In this document: in pieces, positions 18,811-27,584 of the stretch
How positions within the stretch are numbered: the stretch's first letter is position 1
Layout: the number at the start of each line of letters is the position of its first letter
From: Bdellovibrionales bacterium
GTDB taxonomy: Bacteria > Bdellovibrionota > Bdellovibrionia > Bdellovibrionales > UBA1609
DNA: 64,000 nt
Direction: 5' to 3'
Assembly: GCA_016716765.1 (NCBI GenBank)
Contig: JADJVA010000011.1
Span: forward strand, 10,268 to 74,267
Made by a program: the position numbers and the translations under genes
Notes under the pieces: model-generated
What the model saw: the letters and a program-made list of their open reading frames with translations, nothing else
What the model was told of the DNA's origin: nothing
The model's database searches: none

Positions 18811-19686
18811 TCAAACATCCACTTCAGAGAAACGTCGAGTTTCTCGGTTGAAGTGGGCGATCGGGTCGCGACGCTTGATCTTTTCAATTTGTTCAATTAT
18901 CTCTCGAGCCAACATTCCATAATCTTCTGATGCATTCGATTTTGGAAATGCCTCAGAGAGTAGTTTCCTTTTTACCTGAGCAGTTCTCACTTTGGAATCC
19001 ACTCTTATTGGATCAAAAATCACACCGCCATTTAACAAATCAGACTGCTCAAGTCTTTCGAGGTCCTCAATTATATCTAGATCAATGTTTCGTCTTTGAT
19101 CTACCTGAGTCGGAACTACTCCCAGAACTGACCCAATTGGATTCGGTCTGGCTTTCTTTTTCTCTTCGTCCTCGTAACTTTGTAAGAGATTAATAAGATT
19201 TTTTACGCCAACCAGGCTAAGCAAATCTGGCGTTGCTGGTATCAGAACATAATCGACGAAGGTTGCAATGTTAGTGGTTATCAGGGAAAGAGACGGGGGC
19301 GAATCAACCAAAATAAAATCAAATCCTTCAAGATTCTCAAATCTTTTTCGCATCAAATATTCTGATTCAGGTACAGTTCTGAACTCCGTAGCGAAATCAG
19401 CTAGCGCTCTTCCCCCGGAGATCATAACACTTAGGTTAGGGCGAACTTCATGGAAAAGTTTTGAAGGATCAAGTCCCTCTCTTAAAACAGCAGACAACCC
19501 GCCTTCCGAGTCCTTAATCTTCAACCGAAAAATAGTTTTAATGTTTGACTGGTCATCAGCATCGATTATCAAAGCTTTGGAATTTGGATACAAATTAAGC
19601 AGCGCATCAGCGAGACAAACAGTCGTTGTGGTTTTGCCTGCTCCACCTTTGTTTATTAGAACTCCTATTTTAATTGGTTTTTTCAT
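18811..19686 (-). CDS. parA: ParA-family partition ATPase
   Basis: A protein of 291 residues with the deviant Walker A motif KGGAGKTTT (residues 13-21), IIDADDQSN (motif A', residue 40 region) and DFILVDSPPSLS (Walker B). These are the diagnostic motifs of the ParA/MinD group that segregates plasmids or integrative elements. It lacks an N-terminal HTH, so it is the short (type Ib-like or chromosomal-like) form. No ParB is recognised; the downstream winged-helix gene is the best candidate partner. Confidence 0.9.
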   Translation of the reverse strand: MKKPIKIGVLINKGGAGKTTTTVCLADALLNLYPNSKALIIDADDQSNIKTIFRLKIKDSEGGLSAVLREGLDPSKLFHEVRPNLSVMISGGRALADFATEFRTVPESEYLMRKRFENLEGFDFILVDSPPSLSLITTNIATFVDYVLIPATPDLLSLVGVKNLINLLQSYEDEEKKKARPNPIGSVLGVVPTQVDQRRNIDLDIIEDLERLEQSDLLNGGVIFDPIRVDSKVRTAQVKRKLLSEAFPKSNASEDYGMLAREIIEQIEKIKRRDPIAHFNRETRRFSEVDV

Positions 19687-19813
19687 TTTCGCTGCCCTTC
19701 CGTTTAATCTACTCTGTTAGAAAGTGAAAAATTTTTTGTATGCACTCAGTCGTTATAATACTTTAAAATTAAGGTTTTAGGTTTGTAAAGTTTTTTCTTG
19801 TTTGGTCCAGTTC

Positions 19814-21782
19814 TCATTTTTTTGATATCTCAGTTAGTTGTACCGATACATCCACCAACCGCGAAATCTTCAACACCTGTCCTTGTCCGAGCTGTCGGAT
19901 TTGATTTGGGTGAACGACAAATTCCTCAGTGTCCCTGACTGACTTTTCACCGGTATTTTGATCCCAAAGTAGTCCTTGTTTATAACGCACCGTTGATTTT
20001 TGTATGCTTCGAGTTCCGGCCATGGAGGCAAAGTACTCGGCGTCATCGGGGCTGTCGGTTCCGAAAATCAGTTTGGTATTGCAGTTTCTTTCTAATTGAT
20101 CACAAAAAGTGGGGGAGACTTTCATGAGATCCCCTCGGGATTGGTGGGCCACCATGATTCCAAGTTTTGCTCCTCTGGCTCTATTGAGAAGATCGATGAA
20201 ATTGTCTGTGGCAAAGCTTGCGAATTCATCGACGATTAATAGACAGGGTTTTCGATCTTTTTCAGGGACCTCGTCATAGATTTGACCTACGGATCTGATG
20301 AGATCTTGAAGAACTAATTTTCCAAGTTGTGTGCAAGAGGCTTTGTCGGCCATGGAGTTGAGAAGAAAGTAGGTGATTTTGCCTTGTTTGATGGTCTCTT
20401 TCAGATCAATGGCTGAAGGGGAGAGAGATTCCTTTCCGATGAGTGGGCCGGCCGAGGATCTATATATATTGATAAGATCGGAGAGGAGTCCTGATACTTG
20501 CCGCAACCCGTCTTTTTCTCGTAGGGACTCAGCTCTATTTCTCAGAGTTTCTTTTGTTTCATTGTCCAAAAAATCGGAGACGGCCAAGGTTTCAAGTTCA
20601 TCAGGATTAGAGAGATAGTGAGCCAAATCTGAGAGAGTGAAGGGAACACCTCCCTGATCTCTGATTTGACAAAGAGCTAAGAGAAGATCTGAGAGAGCTC
20701 GGGAGGCGGTTTTCTTATAATATTCTTCAGACCAATCGAGTGAGTTCATGATCTGAGAAAGAATTTCCTGAGGTGTGCCGTGTTTGATGGGATTGTAGGG
20801 TTTTGAAATTTTATGCTGAGTGAGACAGAAGAATTCGAGATTTTGCAATCGATCGGATCTTAGGGCTTCATTTCTAATCCATTGGATCGTATCAAAGTCG
20901 GCTTTGAGATCGACAAAGATGATGCCCATTTTTTTGGTATCAGACTTTTGAGAATGACCTGAATCAGGGTTGTTTTTCCAGCACCACTGCCACCGATGAG
21001 CTGAACATGATAATTGAGATTGGCCTTGGTTAAATAGACAGGCTCATTTTGTTTCCAATTTTATGACCGATCAGAATTTCGTCCTCAAGAGGGGTCCGAT
21101 CCTCTGAAGCCTTAAGAATGGCTTTCGCCAAAACGGGAGACATGTGGAGAATGGAGACTCCTAAAAGTGGGAAAAGGAAATAGGGGAGAGCTGCGGCCTG
21201 AATCATGGGAGCGACGTCTGAGAATTGTTCAAAAACGCCTGACAAGATAAATAGACCTGAAACTCCTACCTTCAAAAAACTCTCCCTTTGAAGAGTGTCC
21301 AGCTTTAAGGACCTCAAGAAAACAGAATTGAGAAGTGGCTTTAAGAACTGAAAAAAAGCATCGGCCAAAGGGGCCATGAGGTTTTTCGACAGTGCCCCTC
21401 TCAAAAAGGTGTTGAGGAAGAGAAATCCAAATTGTGACAAAAGACCTATGAGAAAGATCTTGAACAAGTAGAGCTGGACATCAACTGTGGAGAAGGACTT
21501 CAATTTGAGGAATTTTTTGATCCATGTGAAAAATGGTCCTGTCTCAATCCAGTTGTTATAAGACGAGGCTCCCCAGTGGAAGAGATCTATTCCCCACTGA
21601 TACTCAAAGATCCCCCAGTAGATGTGACCATGCGTTGGAAACCCAAAGATGAAAATCACGAGTGATAAGGGGACCATGAAGTTGGCAAAAAAGATGAAGC
21701 ACTTTACCCGTATGGATTTTTGAAGTCCCCAGGCTCCAGTTAAAACCAGGCCAAAAAAAAGGCCTAAGAGAACCATGGGCAA
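19814..21782 (-). pseudogene. virD4: VirD4/TraD-type coupling protein, interrupted by two 1-base frameshifts
   Basis: The N-terminal frame (21782-21030) has several membrane segments and ends with TPLEDEILIGHKIGNK. One base added to the A4 run at 21046-21050 gives EPVYLTKANLNYHVQL and then LIGGSGAGKTTLIQVIL, the Walker A motif. One base added to the A7 run at 20931-20937 then joins MGIIFVDLKADFD. The last frame holds Walker B LLIVDEFAS and GIMVAHQSRGDL, as in T4SS coupling proteins. The restored protein has about 656 residues. A further N-terminal piece (MNENDQNGVLIVSGSLGG, ATG 21865) may join through another 1-base loss near 21800. The hexameric ATPase would bring DNA to the channel at the inner membrane. 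Confidence 0.8.
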
Positions 21783-21866
21783 GAGTTTGGCTACTTTTAA
21801 AGAAGAAGAACTCCACCCAAACTGCCTGAGACAATGAGAACTCCATTTTGATCGTTTTCATTCATC

Positions 21867-22607
21867 CTATTTTTTGAGGACATGCTGAAGCTCCCTTTGA
21901 TTAAAAATCTCCCCTATCCACTGAACCTCAGATTTGAGTCCCTGAGTCATTGTCTTGTAGCTCTCTGCAACAATTTGAGAGGTGCAGACGATGTGAAGTT
22001 GATGGTAGTGAGCGGGGAGGTAGGTCAATAGCCCCTTGATTTGCGAGACTCTGGTTTTTCTCTGAGAGGGAGATTTTGGATAGTGCTCCATTTCAAAGAT
22101 CACGTTTTTTTCGGATGAGTTTGAGTAGACGCCGTCAGGGATAAAGACCTTCATTTTACTCATCAAGGTCATTCTCTGAATAGGAAGGTCTTCGCTGATG
22201 AGCCGTCTTTCGGATCTCCAAAAACTGGCTATCGAGAGTTGTTCGAGTTTCACTCTGGTCCAGGCGACAAGGGATGAGTGATTTACATTGAATGAAAATT
22301 GAGCTGTTGGTTTGAGCTGGCGGACTTCCGGTCGGTACCACTTAAGAGCTGAGACCCCGATGGGCGTTGTTCGATAGAAGAGATTTTTCTTTCCAAAAAC
22401 AATGGCTTCGATAAGTCCATTAGTTCTGAGGCGATTGATGCGAGTTCTTGAATTTTTGAGTTTCGTCTCCCAGCAGTCCTGTCCCCAGAAGGCAAAGGCC
22501 AAAGGCTCAACTCCCAGGGGCCCCATTTCATTTAAGAACTCAAGCAGATGAAGATCTCTTTTTGTCAGCGACATGGGCTCTTTAAAAAATCTCTCTGGCG
22601 ACTTCAT
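21867..22607 (-). CDS. replication-relaxation-like protein (winged helix plus nuclease-like domain)
   Basis: A protein of 246 residues. The first 95 form a winged helix (SLTKRDLHLLEFLNEMGPLG; RINRLRTNGLIEAIVFG; LFYRTTPIGVSALKW). The second half has VAWTRVKLEQL, SERRL, FIPDGVYSNSS and NVIFEMEHYPKS, the plan of the Replic_Relax family with its PDG and E-x-E residues. The ATG overlaps the stop of the upstream gene (ATGA). Since no classic relaxase is present in the window and it lies beside the hairpin-rich segment and the coupling protein, it is a candidate for the DNA-processing role. That is inference. Confidence 0.65.
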   Translation of the reverse strand: MKSPERFFKEPMSLTKRDLHLLEFLNEMGPLGVEPLAFAFWGQDCWETKLKNSRTRINRLRTNGLIEAIVFGKKNLFYRTTPIGVSALKWYRPEVRQLKPTAQFSFNVNHSSLVAWTRVKLEQLSIASFWRSERRLISEDLPIQRMTLMSKMKVFIPDGVYSNSSEKNVIFEMEHYPKSPSQRKTRVSQIKGLLTYLPAHYHQLHIVCTSQIVAESYKTMTQGLKSEVQWIGEIFNQRELQHVLKK

Positions 22608-23152
22608 GTTTTCTCCCGTGTTTCATTTCCTATATTGGCTTCAAAAATAATCTTCATTTCTCTGACCCCACCCCCTGTTATTATTCCAATCTTTTGGACC
22701 TTTCCGAATGGCTCGGGCGTTCTCAAGACCACCCGACCCCAATTACTCGTTGGGGGTGGGTGGTCTTGAGATTGGCGAAAGCCAAAGTCCGAGCCAAGAA
22801 CACATTTCAAATCAATAGGATATGGATTTGAGGGGGGAGTTTTAGGTTGGGTATTGCCCCGATATTTTTGAAGCTCAAAAACCCAACCTAAAACCCAAGG
22901 ATAAACGTGAGGAGAGCCAAAGATTCTTTGAAAAGGAGCTTGGATTTTTCTCGCTACATTGGCACTCGTTTGCTCAAAATCTACGACAACAAGTTCTTCC
23001 TTTTTTTGCGGCTTCAGCTTCAACTGACTTTGACTCTCTCTCGGGTGTACCGCGACCGGAACCGTTCGTCGGGGGTGGCGCGATATACCCACACCCCAAC
23101 GGTACAAGTCGCGGTGTGGGTAAGAAAAAGAGTACTCAAATTTCATAATCAC
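22604..23152 (-). CDS. unrecognised ORF that contains the large inverted repeats
   Basis: 182 residues, no family recognised. Start and stop overlap its neighbours by ATGA on both sides, which supports translation. The product is rich in Pro, Arg and Gly, with odd stretches where the DNA hairpins are read (PPPTSNWGRVVLRTPEP). The gene may exist mainly as a coding-compatible host of a structured DNA site. Confidence 0.5.
   Translation of the reverse strand: MIMKFEYSFSYPHRDLYRWGVGISRHPRRTVPVAVHPRESQSQLKLKPQKKEELVVVDFEQTSANVARKIQAPFQRIFGSPHVYPWVLGWVFELQKYRGNTQPKTPPSNPYPIDLKCVLGSDFGFRQSQDHPPPTSNWGRVVLRTPEPFGKVQKIGIITGGGVREMKIIFEANIGNETREKT
22710..23116. repeat. cluster of long inverted repeats (oriT-like)
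   Basis: Three structures. (a) 22710-22795: outer arms GGCTCGG and CCGAGCC enclose a hairpin with CTCAAGACCACCC, then ACCCCAA, a 7-base loop, TTGGGG and TGGGTGGTCTTGAG. (b) 22839-22893: GTTTTAGGTTGGGT and its complement about 27 bases apart. (c) about 23050-23118: ACCGCGAC and ACCGTT motifs inverted around a GGGGTG-rich core. Stacked hairpins of this size close to a coupling protein and an RHH protein are typical of transfer origins. Confidence 0.6.
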
Positions 23153-23469
23153 TCGCCGTGTTTTCTTAAGATAATTTCTGGAGCATTGTGGTGGTCTTTG
23201 TTTTCTATCAATCTCGATCTGGGAGGAGAGGACTTCACCAATCCCAGAAGTTTTCCTCTGACCTCGGGATCTGAAATGGCCTTGCCGATCAAAAAGGATT
23301 CCTCGGCATAACGGTTAATGAGATTCCACCAGGCCTCATCTTTTTCTCTTAAAATAAGATGAGAGATAACTTTGGTCCAATCAGAGCTCCTCAGTCCCAT
23401 GCCTTTTGCATGCTCCTTGAAGGACTTGATTCGACTTGCAGCTTCGGAATTTATTTTGATGACGGACAT
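23149..23469 (-). CDS. small helical protein, possible relaxosome accessory
   Basis: A protein of 106 residues that starts MSVIKINSEAASRIKSFKEH, resembling the strand-helix start of RHH/MobC-type DNA-binding proteins, then LRSSDWTKVISHLI. A charged tail follows. The stop overlaps the next start (ATGA). Position beside the inverted repeats suggests a nick-site binding accessory protein, without direct evidence. Confidence 0.5.
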   Translation of the reverse strand: MSVIKINSEAASRIKSFKEHAKGMGLRSSDWTKVISHLILREKDEAWWNLINRYAEESFLIGKAISDPEVRGKLLGLVKSSPPRSRLIENKDHHNAPEIILRKHGE

Positions 23470-23496
23470 TTTCGACTCCTCTTGTTAATTGTTTGG

Positions 23497-24393
23497 TTAA
23501 TTTTCGATGGCAGGGGCAAGAACGAGAACTTTGATTTCAAAGGGACCTTTTAGTTCTGAGAACTCAGGAAACTTTTTAAGCTTTTCTCGAAACCTCTCAG
23601 CTGAGCTCATGGCACTTTGGCTGAGCGCTTTTTTTGTTGAGGAGTTAATGGAGGTGTCCTCAATGGTTCCCCCAAAGGGAGTCAGATATTTTGGAACCTG
23701 AGCGTCAAAGTAGGCCGCCATAAAAGTTGAGATAAAGTCGCCCGCAAAATACTTGGCTTCTTTTGAATGATGAATGCCCTCAAAGCCAGGTGTGCCGAGC
23801 TCTGTTAAGGCCGTACCTTTGAAGGAAAAAGCTTGGGCCTTGGATCTGGGAGAGAGCATTTCAAAATCAATGAACACTCGATTTGAGTTGGGCTCAAGAC
23901 GGGAGAAGCCAACGAGTCTTGATTGGGTTAGGTGGCCTGAGGTAATCCGGGCCACAACCGGAGCTTTTTCATCGGGGAAAGCAATGACGGAGTGCTCAAC
24001 TTGAGCCGATAAAATATCCCCAGGCCTTATAGTTTTGAGAGTCTCCTTTACTGAGTCCATGGGAACAACAATGGAACTCTCAGTGTCTTTTGATTTTTGG
24101 GAATTTATTGCCAAATAATATTGGGGAAGATTGGATCTGACACCTTGATAAGGGGCAGCTTTCGTTTTGACTTCGATCTTGGCTCGGCTCTTCTTGGTAT
24201 TGGGACCCGTGGTTTCAGTAACTGAAGGCATCTTTCCTTTTGAAGAGGGATTTTCAATTGTCTCGAAATCATCGACAGATTCCTTAACTGATTCTGGCTC
24301 ATTGAGTAAAGAATGCCCGTCGAGGATGTGATCTGAGGCCAAGCAGTTGAGCTGAAAGTAGTGATTGAGAATCAGAAATAGAATTAGCTTCAT
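23497..24393 (-). CDS. virB10: VirB10/TrbI/DotG-like T4SS core protein
   Basis: A protein of 298 residues with an N-terminal hydrophobic segment, a Ser/Lys-rich linker and a C-terminal domain with IRPGDILSAQVEHSVIAFPD, VVARITSGHLTQSRLVGFSR and NRVFIDFEML. These match the VirB10/DotG beta-barrel region (DxxxGxxxxA, then LxGxSR). It would link the inner and outer membranes. The start overlaps the virB9-like stop by 4 bases. Confidence 0.75.
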   Translation of the reverse strand: MKLILFLILNHYFQLNCLASDHILDGHSLLNEPESVKESVDDFETIENPSSKGKMPSVTETTGPNTKKSRAKIEVKTKAAPYQGVRSNLPQYYLAINSQKSKDTESSIVVPMDSVKETLKTIRPGDILSAQVEHSVIAFPDEKAPVVARITSGHLTQSRLVGFSRLEPNSNRVFIDFEMLSPRSKAQAFSFKGTALTELGTPGFEGIHHSKEAKYFAGDFISTFMAAYFDAQVPKYLTPFGGTIEDTSINSSTKKALSQSAMSSAERFREKLKKFPEFSELKGPFEIKVLVLAPAIEN

Positions 24394-25043
24394 TTTTTGT
24401 CTCCCGAATCTGGAGCTTCGACCTGGGTGGGGGCGGGGGGCCGAGTCTTGGGGTTTGATGAGGTATCAGTTGAGGGCGGATTCGAAGGGATGCGGTCTAT
24501 TCTCTTTGCAGTTCTTTTTAAGATCTCAATAAGAGAGGGAGTTTTTGGGAAATCTTTCTGGTTCTGACTTTGGAGAGGACTTTCTTTTGGACTCTCCTTA
24601 AGGTATGCGGAGCTTTTCCCTGTCTGATCGGAGACTGTTTCGGTGAAGGTGGGTCCTTTGACCGCTCCCAGAATTTTGATCACATCTTGATGAAGTTTTT
24701 GGTTTGCAATGACGTCAAAGACAAAAAGCCCATGGGAGCATCGAACGATCAAGTTGGTCGGATCAACCAAATTTGTCCTGGCTGATAAGACGAGTTCAGA
24801 TTTTAGAGTTTTTGAGACCTGAACTTCAAGGCTTGATTTTAACCCCACCTTGGCTTCATCAATATCGCAGGGAAATTGAATGACACTGGAGAGCCCGGGC
24901 TTGATGTAGATCAGGCCTACTTGAGAGCGATCGAAGAACTGAGATGATATCCGGGTTTGGGCCCTAGTGAAAAAACAGGGAAAAAAGCCTACAAAAACAC
25001 TCAAAGTACACACTAAAAAGCAGGGAAAAAGGGCCATAATCAT
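24390..25043 (-). CDS. VirB9/TraK-like T4SS protein
   Basis: A protein of 217 residues. After a signal-like hydrophobic start (LVCTLSVFVGFFPCFFTRAQ) comes a beta-rich domain, LSSVIQFPCDIDEAKVG, DPTNLIVRCSHGLFVFDVI, similar in plan to the N-terminal domain of VirB9/TraK proteins. The C-terminal third is a Ser/Pro-rich tail (PSNPPSTDTSSNPKTRPPAP). Assignment rests on this pattern plus its place between VirB8- and VirB10-like genes. Confidence 0.6.
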   Translation of the reverse strand: MIMALFPCFLVCTLSVFVGFFPCFFTRAQTRISSQFFDRSQVGLIYIKPGLSSVIQFPCDIDEAKVGLKSSLEVQVSKTLKSELVLSARTNLVDPTNLIVRCSHGLFVFDVIANQKLHQDVIKILGAVKGPTFTETVSDQTGKSSAYLKESPKESPLQSQNQKDFPKTPSLIEILKRTAKRIDRIPSNPPSTDTSSNPKTRPPAPTQVEAPDSGDKK

Positions 25044-25591
25044 AGTTTTTCCTCCCGAAGTTCTGTGATCTCCATGCCCCAGGGGTTGCCTTCAGTCCTC
25101 TCGATTCGCTGGAGCTTGAGAATTACTTTCACCTGAAAGCTCTCGGTCTGAAGGCGGGATTTTTGCTCTATTTGCAAAAGAGCTTGAAAGTGCTCCTTAT
25201 CGACTTGGTTGAGACCTCGAAGTCTTGAGCTTTGCACAAGGCCTGATTTTTCAACGGCCAATTTTAACCTCTGGATATTTTCTCCCTCACTTTTCCAAAG
25301 ACTCTCAGACATGAGATTTGTGGCCTCGCCCACGTTTTGATTGAAATCGAGTGGGGTGAAGTTGTAGGCCTTTGAGAAATAGTGCTTCAAGAAAGAAGTG
25401 AGCTCTGTCTTAAAGAGAGGATCGTCTTGGCTTGTGATGATTCTGGTGCCGTTGGCATCAATACCGATCAGGAGGGTTTTGCCCTGATTTTTGACTGCTT
25501 GAAAAGTCGCAAAGCAAGCCCAAGATGTGAGGGCTAAAAAGAGAAGGCTTTTCAGAATTTGTGGCTTTAGTATTTCAAATGCCAATTTCAT
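25040..25591 (-). CDS. VirB8/TraE-like T4SS protein
   Basis: A protein of 183 residues with one N-terminal membrane anchor (LLFLALTSWACFATFQAV) and a periplasmic domain with GIDANGTRIIT, ELTSFLKHYFSKAYNFTP and SFQVKVILKLQRIER, the plan of TraE/VirB8 proteins. It would act in channel assembly at the inner membrane. Its stop overlaps the next gene by 4 bases. Confidence 0.65.
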   Translation of the reverse strand: MKLAFEILKPQILKSLLFLALTSWACFATFQAVKNQGKTLLIGIDANGTRIITSQDDPLFKTELTSFLKHYFSKAYNFTPLDFNQNVGEATNLMSESLWKSEGENIQRLKLAVEKSGLVQSSRLRGLNQVDKEHFQALLQIEQKSRLQTESFQVKVILKLQRIERTEGNPWGMEITELREEKL

Positions 25592-25632
25592 AGGGAAACT
25601 CCAGAGGTCTTAAAGATTGGAACGTTCATTTT

Positions 25633-26970
25633 TCACTCCCCCCTTTGCGAGCGATCAATAAAAGTCGTATTTTGCCTCGCCTGTCTTTTCTGAGACGAAG
25701 AATAAGACCCCCTTCTCAAACCCTGTTGTTCTCTTGCACTCCCACTTGGATTGCTGGAATTTCCATTTCCATTTCCATTTCCATTTCCATTGGGTGAGGT
25801 ATTTGGAGTTTTAAGTCTTTGAGAGGACAATCCAAGACGAGCTGTGTTCAGTTTCGAAGGGCTGAAATATTTTTGGCTAGACCCATCCGAATGGGAGAGA
25901 TTTTGGCCAAGTGAAGTTCTAGCTGTAGATTTGTTTCGAAAAGGACCTGTCAAACTTCCTTGGTTTGACAGGTTAAAGGGGAGAGCTCCTGAGCCATTTT
26001 TTGAGTCTTGGGATTTATGAGCCATCAGGTCTGTGTTCTTAGAATTTCTCATTCCAGACTTTCCGCTTAGTCTATGCGTGATTTGAGCCTGATGATCCCT
26101 GGAGCTTTCTTGAAAGGAAGAGCCCCTTGAGGAGGCAAAGGGCTGAAGCAGGGGACTTCGATTTCTTAAACCAATGGAGCTGTTTAATTGGGCCTGTCCT
26201 TTTCTCTGCGACTGTTGAGGTAAATATCGAGGAGGAGTCAAGCCGTGGACAAATCCTCCGGCAATTCGTCTTCCCACCTCTTTTCCTCCGGAGAGAGCAC
26301 TTAAGGCTGAGCCTCCAAACGTCGAATGAAGAAGGAGCTTACAAAATGAGAGAGGGCCTAAGAGTTTGAACAGCTCGATTAAGAGATCAATGGACCAGGA
26401 GAAAATCTGACTTTCAGATTTTAATCCATTTTGGAGTAGCGTTCCTCCCACTCGGTCAAAGACTGAAAATAAGAGGGGCCAAGAGGAACCGATAAGAATG
26501 AGAAAGAAAAAGATCTTGATGAGCGAGTGCATGGATAAAACTGTGCCGAAGAGAAAGACAATGGGAGCCAAAGCCGACATAAAGATGAGTGCAATAATAA
26601 AAAGGCACTGAGCTAGGTAATAAATAACAGAGGTGATAAGCCCTAGAGTTTTTCGAACGACAGAGAGGCCGGGAGTTGAAGTGGGGTCTTTTTGAGAGAG
26701 CAGAAGTCTTTGAGTTTTTTGTTGAGTAATGTCGCCTTCAATGGCTCTTGAAAAATCAAAAGTCAGAGAGAGGAGATATTCATAGGAGAGAAGAAGGGCC
26801 AGAAAGAGGGCGGCTCCCTTGAGAAGCTCTCCATACTCTCTTGAGTTGGCGGCCGTCATATTGAGATAGAGGAGTCTTAAGGAGAAGAGTACTGGAAAGA
26901 TCAGAATGATATAGCTCTTGGTTTCTCGAAAGACCTCGCCACTCATTTTTTGGGTGAATTCAAAGCTCAT
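25633..26970 (-). CDS. VirB6/TrbL-like polytopic membrane protein
   Basis: A protein of 445 residues. Residues 1-235 hold six or so membrane segments (YIILIFPVLFSLRLLYL; LLKGAALFLALLLSYEYLL; VIYYLAQCLFIIALIFMSAL; IVFLFGTVLSM). The second half is a hydrophilic Ser/Arg/Gln-rich tail ending with a GNGNGNGNGN run coded by a 6-bp tandem repeat. Length and layout fit TrbL/VirB6. The tail repeat is prone to length change. Confidence 0.7.
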   Translation of the reverse strand: MSFEFTQKMSGEVFRETKSYIILIFPVLFSLRLLYLNMTAANSREYGELLKGAALFLALLLSYEYLLSLTFDFSRAIEGDITQQKTQRLLLSQKDPTSTPGLSVVRKTLGLITSVIYYLAQCLFIIALIFMSALAPIVFLFGTVLSMHSLIKIFFFLILIGSSWPLLFSVFDRVGGTLLQNGLKSESQIFSWSIDLLIELFKLLGPLSFCKLLLHSTFGGSALSALSGGKEVGRRIAGGFVHGLTPPRYLPQQSQRKGQAQLNSSIGLRNRSPLLQPFASSRGSSFQESSRDHQAQITHRLSGKSGMRNSKNTDLMAHKSQDSKNGSGALPFNLSNQGSLTGPFRNKSTARTSLGQNLSHSDGSSQKYFSPSKLNTARLGLSSQRLKTPNTSPNGNGNGNGNGNSSNPSGSAREQQGLRRGSYSSSQKRQARQNTTFIDRSQRGE

Positions 26971-27584
26971 GGATGAACCCCCCGCCTTTTGATAAACTCC
27001 TGCGTCATCAGTTCATCAAAACTCCTCGATTCGATCTCGGATCTTCTCATTTGAAGTTTTAACTCGGTCAAAATCTCAGTCTGAACAGCGAGCGAGGATC
27101 TTTGAAGTTTGAGCTGTTCTTGAAGAGTAAAAGCGCTCTCTGATTGGGCATAGGCCGAGGCAGCTTTTGGAAAATTGGCCAGTGTCAGGAACAGACGCTT
27201 TACTCTCTTCAAGTATTCACTCGAAGATCTGATACTGTCGGTTAAAGTCATTTTTGAGAGCCTTGGAGTTTTCATCAGGGCTTCGATTTCGTTTTTGGCC
27301 CAAACTGCTGTTTGAGTTTTTCCCTCGATTTTGTCCAGAGAAGCTGAGAGCTCACTGATGGATCGATCCAGTTCGGAGAGGTGCGAGGAATCCCTCTCCG
27401 AGGAGTTGTTGTCCACGGTCTTAAGTAGTTCATGGGTGGCATCGACGAGAGCCGAGGCCTCGGCTACTTTTTCAGCAGAATCGACAATGGTGTCCAAAAA
27501 GGCTTGAGCCCTTGAGGGAGACAAAAGCCAGGAGATACACAGTAGTAGTAGTGAAATAAGAGTTCGAGAGGGATTGGGGCTCAT
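26967..27584 (-). CDS. VirB5/TrbJ-like secreted protein
   Basis: A protein of 205 residues with a signal peptide (LLLLCISWLLSPSRAQA) and an all-helical mature part with coiled coils (RSISELSASLDKIEG; ILTELKLQMRRSEIE). This is the plan of VirB5/TrbJ minor pilus proteins, and it sits between VirB4 and VirB6 as in VirB operons. It overlaps both neighbours by 4 bases. Confidence 0.65.
   Translation of the reverse strand: MSPNPSRTLISLLLLCISWLLSPSRAQAFLDTIVDSAEKVAEASALVDATHELLKTVDNNSSERDSSHLSELDRSISELSASLDKIEGKTQTAVWAKNEIEALMKTPRLSKMTLTDSIRSSSEYLKRVKRLFLTLANFPKAASAYAQSESAFTLQEQLKLQRSSLAVQTEILTELKLQMRRSEIESRSFDELMTQEFIKRRGVHP

Noticed and set aside
25760..25800. Functional repeat in the VirB6-like tail
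   Set aside because: A simple 6-bp tandem (GNGNGN) in a disordered tail; likely a neutral microsatellite.
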